From NCBI RefSeq assembly GCF_000802365.1, contig NZ_JSZE01000054.1, positions 1 to 35,613 on the forward strand: a DNA stretch of 35,613 nt, read 5' to 3'. This DNA is from Xanthomonas cannabis pv. cannabis (GTDB lineage: Bacteria; Pseudomonadota; Gammaproteobacteria; Xanthomonadales; Xanthomonadaceae). Under the pieces are notes generated by a model. That model did not search any database and had not been told where the DNA came from. It saw only the letters and a program-made list of their open reading frames with translations. Made by a program: the position numbers and the translations under genes. Shown here piece after piece: positions 30,762 through 35,613 of the stretch; positions within the stretch are counted from its first letter, which is position 1; every line of letters starts with the position of its first letter.

Positions 30762-32615
30762 ATGTCCATTGCATCGCGTGCGCTCCCCCGGCGCCTGCTC
30801 ACCCTTGGCCTGATCGCCGCCGGCCTGGGCGCGGCGGCCAGCGCCAGCGCGGCCTGCACCGCCGGTTCCTGGGTGGCGCGCGTCAATGAGGTCGGCATGC
30901 CGCCGGTGCGCTACGAAACCGCGCATTTTGCGTTCCGCTGGAACGGCAGCGGCGTGTCCGACGCCGACCTGCGCGCGGCCGGCGAGCATCTGGAAATGGT
31001 CTGGGACACCTTCATCAACCGCCTGCAGTTTCCCGAGCCGTTCTGCAACGCCGGTACCAAGTACAAGGCCAACCTGCATCTGGATCCGGGTTTCGGACTG
31101 AGCGGCGGGGCCACCGGCAGCGGCGGCATGGGCATGTGGATGGCACCGGCCGCGCTGCGCGACCACTGGGGCCTGGCGCACGAGCTCACCCACGCCTTGC
31201 AGTACCAGGCCGGCGGCCTGCAGGAATCGGAGTACACCGGCTGGATCTGGGAATCGCATGCCAACTGGATGACGCACCAGCTGCCGGAATTCCACAGTAG
31301 CGACGTGCATTGCTCGAGCATGCTGGTGAACTACCCGCATCTGTATCTGGGCTCCACGCGCGACCGTTACTGCAACTGGCAGTTCATGGAGTACCTGAAG
31401 AACCGCTACGGCTATTCGATCATCAACGACATGTGGAGCAAGGCGCCGCGCATCGACAACCCGGCGCGGCGCACCACCGATCCGTTCTCGGTGATCAAGA
31501 CCAACATGGGCTGGACGCAGGCGCAGTTGAACGATGTGCTGGGCGACTGGGCCATGCGCAACGTCAACTGGGACTACACCAATCCAGACGGCAGCGACCA
31601 GGGCGCGGTGTATCGCGCGCGCTATGGCAGCAACCTGTCCTTCGACCCGCAGCGCACGCAGGACTGGGACAACCGCGACCGCGCCTTGCGCATGACCGTG
31701 CTCGACCCGGTGTCCGGGCAAGCCAATCGCTATCGCGTGCCGTTCGAGTGGGCACCGCAGCGTTGGGGCTACAACCTGGTGCAGCTGGTCCCGGCCAGCG
31801 GCGCCACCAGCATCAGCGTCGCCTTCGAAGGCCAGGTGCAAAGCGCGCCGGCGGTCACCGGCCTGCCCGGCCTGCTCAACGATCCTGCCAGCATCCCCAA
31901 CCCGGATTCGGACTGGCGCTGGGGCGTGGTGGCCATCGACAGTGCGGGCAAGGCGCGTTACAGCACCCTGCAACGCGGCGCCAGGGCCAGCGTTACGGTG
32001 GCCTTGAAGAGCGGCGACCGCGCGGTGTACCTGATGGTGATGGGCGCACCCGGCAGCATGCAGCAGATCAAGTGGGACCAGTCCTACTACGCGATCTACC
32101 GCTATCCGTGGAGCGTGACATTGACCAACGCCGCGCCGGCCGGCAGCCAGCCCAATGTGCCTACGCCCACCCCGGTGGGGCGTCGCCACGCCAACGGTGG
32201 CGGCTGGGTCGCCAATACCGCCAATGTCGCCTCTACCGCCTATGTGGGCCCGCGTGCACGGGTGCTGGCCGGCAGCGTGCTGGGCAACGCCCGCATCGAC
32301 GGCCGCGCCACCGTCATGGGCGGCACCGTGCAGGGCAATGCGGTGCTCGGTGGCATCACCGTGTGGCATCCGGGCGCCACCATCGGTGGCAACGCACAAG
32401 CCAACACCAGCTTCATGGGGCCGGGCGCCTTCGGCACGGTGAACATTGCCGGCACCACCCAGGTACGTGGCGACATCGAACTGCGCGAAGGCACCACGCC
32501 CACGCAAGGCGTGTTCTATGGCTATGCCGATGCGCAGACCATGCGCAACCCTGAATTCGGCGCCGACCTGCGCCAGGCGGTGCCGGAGATCACCGCACGC
32601 CCGGCGGGTTGGTGA
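30762..32615 (+). CDS. AvrXca/Svx-like secreted metalloprotease-type protein with C-terminal beta-helix
   Basis: This 617-aa (from ATG 30762) precursor has a signal peptide (LPRRLLTLGLIAAGLGAAASASAA). The zinc-binding HELTH motif (140-144) is followed by IWESHANWM (E164, H166), a plausible third ligand, with ETAHFAFRW upstream. A DUF6055-type N-terminal half is likely. The C-terminal 120 residues form hexapeptide-like turns of a left-handed beta-helix (VASTAYVGPRARVLAGSVLG, then NARIDGRATVMGGTVQG). Svx of Pectobacterium is a Type II-secreted virulence factor related to X. campestris AvrXca, and this protein has the same overall features. Proteolysis is unproven. Export past the outer membrane is inferred. 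Confidence 0.8.
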   Translation: MSIASRALPRRLLTLGLIAAGLGAAASASAACTAGSWVARVNEVGMPPVRYETAHFAFRWNGSGVSDADLRAAGEHLEMVWDTFINRLQFPEPFCNAGTKYKANLHLDPGFGLSGGATGSGGMGMWMAPAALRDHWGLAHELTHALQYQAGGLQESEYTGWIWESHANWMTHQLPEFHSSDVHCSSMLVNYPHLYLGSTRDRYCNWQFMEYLKNRYGYSIINDMWSKAPRIDNPARRTTDPFSVIKTNMGWTQAQLNDVLGDWAMRNVNWDYTNPDGSDQGAVYRARYGSNLSFDPQRTQDWDNRDRALRMTVLDPVSGQANRYRVPFEWAPQRWGYNLVQLVPASGATSISVAFEGQVQSAPAVTGLPGLLNDPASIPNPDSDWRWGVVAIDSAGKARYSTLQRGARASVTVALKSGDRAVYLMVMGAPGSMQQIKWDQSYYAIYRYPWSVTLTNAAPAGSQPNVPTPTPVGRRHANGGGWVANTANVASTAYVGPRARVLAGSVLGNARIDGRATVMGGTVQGNAVLGGITVWHPGATIGGNAQANTSFMGPGAFGTVNIAGTTQVRGDIELREGTTPTQGVFYGYADAQTMRNPEFGADLRQAVPEITARPAGW

Positions 32616-32678
32616 GTCCGTAGCGGGGGAATGAGCTTGCAACCTGCAGCACGCGTGCAAGCCCACGCGTGCTGCAGC

Positions 32679-32999
32679 TCAATCCTCCAGTTCGGCCAGG
32701 CGCGCGCGCACGCTGTCCACATCAATGTGCTCGCGCACGTGCGGCCACTGCCGCGCCCACACCGAGCGGAATACGATCCACGCACCGAACACGCCCAGAC
32801 AGGTCGAGCCCAGCGCCAGCACCAGCGGGTGCAGCGGCGAGCCGTCGCCGCTCTGGAACAGATACATGAAAGCCCCGGAAAACAGCAGCCACACGCCGAA
32901 CACCGGCCAGTTGCTGGCCAGCAGGCTGGCATTGGGGCGTTCGATCTCGCGTAGCAAGCGGCGCAAGGCCTTGCGTTCGTCTTCGTCGCTGGACGTCAT
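32679..32999 (-). CDS. Small two-TM protein, unknown function
   Basis: This is 106 aa from ATG 32999 (MTSSDEDERKALRRLL), with AGGAG about 10 nt upstream. A charged N-terminal helix (DEDERKALRRLLREIERPN) precedes two hydrophobic segments (NWPVFGVWLLFSGAFMYLF, LVLALGSTCLGVFGAWIVF) and a basic C-terminal tail. The start at 33083 adds a run without family logic. No family is recognised. The gene lies 118 nt before the RlmI stop, on the same strand as rlmI. Confidence 0.65.
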   Translation of the reverse strand: MTSSDEDERKALRRLLREIERPNASLLASNWPVFGVWLLFSGAFMYLFQSGDGSPLHPLVLALGSTCLGVFGAWIVFRSVWARQWPHVREHIDVDSVRARLAELED

Positions 33000-33117
33000 C
33001 GGCTGCCGACTCCTGGTTGGATGTCTACCTTGAATCCTTACTTGCCGGCGATCGCATCGCGCGACTGAAGACGCTTCCTGCAAGGCGGCAAACCGCGTCC
33101 TCCGCCGCGAAGCGCGC

Positions 33118-34284
33118 TTACACCACGCGGCAGAACACCGCCTTCAAGTAGCGCGATTCCTGCACGTGCGCCATGAACGGGTGGTCCGGACCGGCGCCAG
33201 CCACTTTCAGGATCTGGATGGTGCGCCCGGAGAAATACGACGCGCGCCGCAGCATGTCCAGAAACTCCTGCTCCGCCACCAGCCCGGTGCAGGAGAACGT
33301 GGCGAACAGGCCGCCGGGCTTGACCACGCCCAGCGCCAATTTATTCATGTCCAGATACTTCTTCAGCGCCGGGATCACCTGCTCGCGGTCGCGGGTCATC
33401 TTGGCCGGGTCCAGGATCACCACATCGAACTGGTCGCCGCGGTTGGACGCATCGCGCAGCCACGGAAAGATGTCGGCCTGCACGAACTTCGGGCGCACGT
33501 TGTTGAGCTTGGCGTTGCCCTTGGCAATGGCGATCACGTCTTCATCGATGTCCACGCCCAGCACCTCGCTGGCACCGCGCGCGGCGGCATACACCGCAAA
33601 GCCGCCGGTGTTGCAGCACAGGTCCAGCACGCTCTTGCCTTCCACCTGCTCGCTCAGCCACTGGCGGTTGTCGCGCTGGTCGGCAAAGAAGCCGGTCTTG
33701 TGCGCGCCGGCCGGGTCGGCGCGGAACTTGATGCCGTGCTCGGTGATCACCGCCGCTTCCGTGGTGGTGTTGCTGTGGAAGTCGAAGCTTTCCTGCTTTT
33801 GCACGTGTTCGTCGGCAAAGCTGTGGAAGCGGCAGCCCGGGAACTGCTCGCGCAGCGCCTCGTAGATCCATTCGCGGTGACGGAACATGCCGGCGGCGAA
33901 GAACTCCACCACCACCAGGTCGCCGTAGCGGTCCACCACCAGGCCCGACAGACCGTCGCCTTCGCTATGCACCACGCGCCAGGCATCGGACACGGCGTCG
34001 AGTTTGAGCCAGTCACGGCGCAGGTTCACCGCCGCGGCGATCTTGCGCGAGAACCAGCCCGCATCCACCGGCACCGACTGGTCGGTTTCCAGGATACGCA
34101 CCGCGATGCGCGAATGGCCGTTGTAGAAGCCGCGGCCGATCCACTCGCCATCCACGCCGACCACATCGACGATGGTGCCGGGTTTGGGCTTGGCGGCGGG
34201 CTTTTCCACCAGCTTCTGGAAGATCCACGGGTGGCTGGAGCGCCAGGCATTCTTGAGACGGACGGTAGGGGCTGGAGTATTCAT
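33118..34284 (-). CDS. rlmI: RlmI, 23S rRNA m5C1962 methyltransferase
   Basis: This is 388 aa from ATG 34284 (MNTPAPTVRLKNAWRSSHPWIFQ). The N-terminal PUA-like domain (about 8-75: KNAWRSSHPWIFQK, WIGRGFYNGHSRIAVRIL) precedes the SAM-binding methyltransferase (VLDLCCNTGGFAVYAAARGA, VDIDEDVI, VVILDPAKM, ATFSCTGLV). In E. coli this family methylates cytosine 1962 of 23S rRNA. The usual SCS triad after the DPAK block reads SCTG here. A longer frame starting 62 codons upstream runs into the riboswitch region on the other strand and is rejected. Confidence 0.93.
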   Translation of the reverse strand: MNTPAPTVRLKNAWRSSHPWIFQKLVEKPAAKPKPGTIVDVVGVDGEWIGRGFYNGHSRIAVRILETDQSVPVDAGWFSRKIAAAVNLRRDWLKLDAVSDAWRVVHSEGDGLSGLVVDRYGDLVVVEFFAAGMFRHREWIYEALREQFPGCRFHSFADEHVQKQESFDFHSNTTTEAAVITEHGIKFRADPAGAHKTGFFADQRDNRQWLSEQVEGKSVLDLCCNTGGFAVYAAARGASEVLGVDIDEDVIAIAKGNAKLNNVRPKFVQADIFPWLRDASNRGDQFDVVILDPAKMTRDREQVIPALKKYLDMNKLALGVVKPGGLFATFSCTGLVAEQEFLDMLRRASYFSGRTIQILKVAGAGPDHPFMAHVQESRYLKAVFCRVV

Positions 34285-34339
34285 CCGCCCATTGTATCCG
34301 GCTGGATTGACGTGCCTGCCTCCGGCCCGCAGAATCGGG

Positions 34340-34490
34340 CGCAGAAGGGGAGTAGCTCCCAACGTTGTCGCCGTCATTACGAGCCCGCCTTGTGCAGTGC
34401 TCCGGTGCAACGGCAACCGGCCAGGCCGGTTGCGAGCGAGACCTTCGCCGCGCAGGCGAAGGTCCGTCACCCGGAATCCACGATTTCCGT
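34340..34490 (+). ncRNA. yybP-ykoY (manganese) riboswitch candidate
   Basis: The leader of alx contains GGGGAGTAGCTCCC (34347-34360) with AA upstream (AAGGGGAGTAGC). The stem GCAACCGGCC / GGCCGGTTGC (34413-34433), GAGCGAGACC and the stem GACCTTCGCC / GGCGAAGGTC (34440-34464) follow. The GGGGAGTAG motif, GCGAGACC and the TerC-family gene behind it are all hallmarks of this Mn2+-sensing class. A downstream hairpin CGGAA / TTCCG (34472-34489) could be part of the expression platform. Boundaries are approximate. Confidence 0.82.
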
Positions 34491-34548
34491 GTCACAAGGC
34501 CTCAGCCCAACCGGCTGTCCAGGTCGTTTCACTTTTTCGGGATTCTTT

Positions 34549-35505
34549 ATGCAAACCATTGGCAATGTCTGGTTATGGGGCGGTTTCGGGGTCGTGGTGA
34601 TCGCCGCGCTGCTGATCGATCTGGTGCTGATGCGCCACGGCGGCGCGCACAAGGTCACCTTCAAGGAAGCCACCTGGTGGAGCATCGGCTGGGTGCTGCT
34701 GGCCCTGGCCTTCAATGCCGGGCTGTGGTGGTACCTGCAGGGCAGCCTGGGCGATGCGCAGGCCGACCAGATCGGGCTGCAGTTCCTCACCGGCTACCTG
34801 GTGGAAAAATCCCTGGCGGTCGACAACATCTTCGTGTTCCTGATGGTGATGACCTACTTCGGCGTCCCCGAAGAACAGCGCCAGCGCGTGCTGATCATCG
34901 GTGTGCTGGGTGCGATTGTCCTGCGCGCGATCATGATCTTCGCCGGCTCGATGCTGCTGGCCAAGTTCCATTGGCTGCTCTACGTATTCGGCGCGTTCCT
35001 GCTGCTGACCGGGATCAAGATGTGGTTCTCCGCCGGCAAGGAGCCAGATCTGGAGAGCAACCCGGTGCTGCGCTGGATGCGCAGCCACCTGCGCCTGAGC
35101 CCGCAGTACCACGGCAACCTGCTCAGCGTGATCAAGGACGGCAAGCGCTGGTTCACCCCGCTGTTCGTGGTGTTGATCCTGATCGCGGTGATCGATGTGA
35201 TCTTCGCGGTGGATAGCATCCCGGCGATCTTTGCGATCACCACCGACCCGTTCATCGTGCTGACCTCGAATGTATTCGCGGTGCTGGGCCTGCGCGCGAT
35301 GTTCTTCCTGCTGGCCGGCATGGCCGACCGCTTCCACCTGTTGCCGTACGGGCTGGCGGTGATCCTGGTGTTCATCGGCATCAAGATGATGATCATCGAT
35401 CTGTACAAGATCCCGGTGCTGGTCTCGCTGGGCGTGGTGGTGACGATCCTGATTGCCACCATCGTGCTGAGCCTGCTGCGCCCACCCAAGGTGGCTGGGC
35501 ACTGA
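34549..35505 (+). CDS. alx: TerC-family membrane protein Alx
   Basis: This 318-aa inner-membrane protein has about 8 helices. It starts at ATG 34549 (MQTIGNVWLWGGFG), with GGGA about 6 nt upstream. Strong matches to E. coli Alx include LLWGGF-like start, FLTGYLVEKSLAVDNIFVFLM, VLGAIVLRAIMIFAGSMLL and VDSIPAIFAITTDPFIVLTSNVFAVLGLRAMFFLLAGMADRF. The acidic positions in the VDNIFV and VDSIP blocks are typical of this family's ion path. Alx is tied to Mn2+ export/homeostasis and its E. coli leader is the yybP-ykoY element. The long 265-nt leader fits this. Confidence 0.95.
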   Translation: MQTIGNVWLWGGFGVVVIAALLIDLVLMRHGGAHKVTFKEATWWSIGWVLLALAFNAGLWWYLQGSLGDAQADQIGLQFLTGYLVEKSLAVDNIFVFLMVMTYFGVPEEQRQRVLIIGVLGAIVLRAIMIFAGSMLLAKFHWLLYVFGAFLLLTGIKMWFSAGKEPDLESNPVLRWMRSHLRLSPQYHGNLLSVIKDGKRWFTPLFVVLILIAVIDVIFAVDSIPAIFAITTDPFIVLTSNVFAVLGLRAMFFLLAGMADRFHLLPYGLAVILVFIGIKMMIIDLYKIPVLVSLGVVVTILIATIVLSLLRPPKVAGH

Positions 35506-35509
35506 AAGG

Positions 35510-35540
35510 CCGGGATTGGGCATTCGGGATTCGGGATTGG
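35510..35540. repeat. Short GGGATT direct repeats after alx
   Basis: CCGGGATTGGGCATTCGGGATTCGGGATTGG carries three or four copies of CGGGATT/GGGATTSGG spaced 7-14 nt. Such units are common between Xanthomonas genes. No T-run or strong hairpin is seen, so I do not call it a terminator. Confidence 0.55.
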
Positions 35541-35613
35541 ACGCGCCCATGCACTGGTCCCAACCATGCGCACCGACCATCTCGACAGGCCCTTGCCCGC
35601 CCACCGTCGCGGG

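Noticed and set aside
33166-34548. Open frame on the plus strand extending alx upstream by 461 codons
   Set aside because: It crosses the rlmI gene antisense and the riboswitch. The family start of Alx is at 34549, with the upstream part lacking any domain pattern.

Overview
The window is high-GC, densely packed proteobacterial chromosome and looks like Xanthomonas. The reasons are the mlaFEDCB genes with mlaA as the sixth gene of the same operon, an AvrXca/Svx-type secreted virulence protein, a GH92 alpha-mannosidase, GTAG-type palindromic repeats and C/G-rich tandem intergenic repeats. Genus is inferred from these features, not from a search. I see no tRNA, rRNA, CRISPR array, transposase or prophage core genes. 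Layout: (1) 1-5600 is an accessory surface/fibre-like region. A very large secreted Calx-beta plus Ig-like repeat protein reads leftward off the edge. Divergent from it are three tandem paralogous phage-tail-collar (microcystin-dependent-protein-like) genes, a GNAT acetyltransferase and a convergent DUF6916-like gene. (2) 5997-10078 is the complete phospholipid-trafficking operon mlaF-E-D-C-B-A, ending at a strong intrinsic terminator. (3) 10379-14174 holds an LprI/DUF1311-type secreted protein, a glutathione peroxidase divergent from a MarR regulator plus MATE exporter pair, and a Cys-rich lipoprotein. A 16-bp palindrome in the peroxidase/marR gap overlaps the likely marR promoter. (4) 14279-22183 holds a 68-bp REP-like hairpin, rmuC, a medium-chain oxidoreductase divergent from a LysR regulator, a KTSC-like small protein, a glutathione transferase, a small membrane protein and an APC amino-acid permease. 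It ends in a tandem multi-hairpin repeat block. (5) 22184-34284 holds the GH92 mannosidase, an 815-bp gene-free stretch, a DUF2628 membrane protein, a GAF-PAS-PAS-GGDEF diguanylate cyclase, glycerate kinase, a periplasmic M19 dipeptidase, the AvrXca/Svx-like metalloprotein, a small two-TM protein and the rRNA methyltransferase RlmI. (6) 34340-35505 holds a yybP-ykoY-type (Mn2+) riboswitch candidate upstream of the TerC-family gene alx. Functional themes are envelope maintenance (Mla, lipoproteins), detoxification (MATE, GST, glutathione peroxidase, oxidoreductase), host-polymer and virulence functions (GH92, AvrXca/Svx-like), c-di-GMP signalling and metal homeostasis. The least described part is the left-hand collar/adhesin region. 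The best regulatory observations are the marR operator with probable leaderless start, the alx riboswitch and the repeat block at 21.7-22.1 kb.
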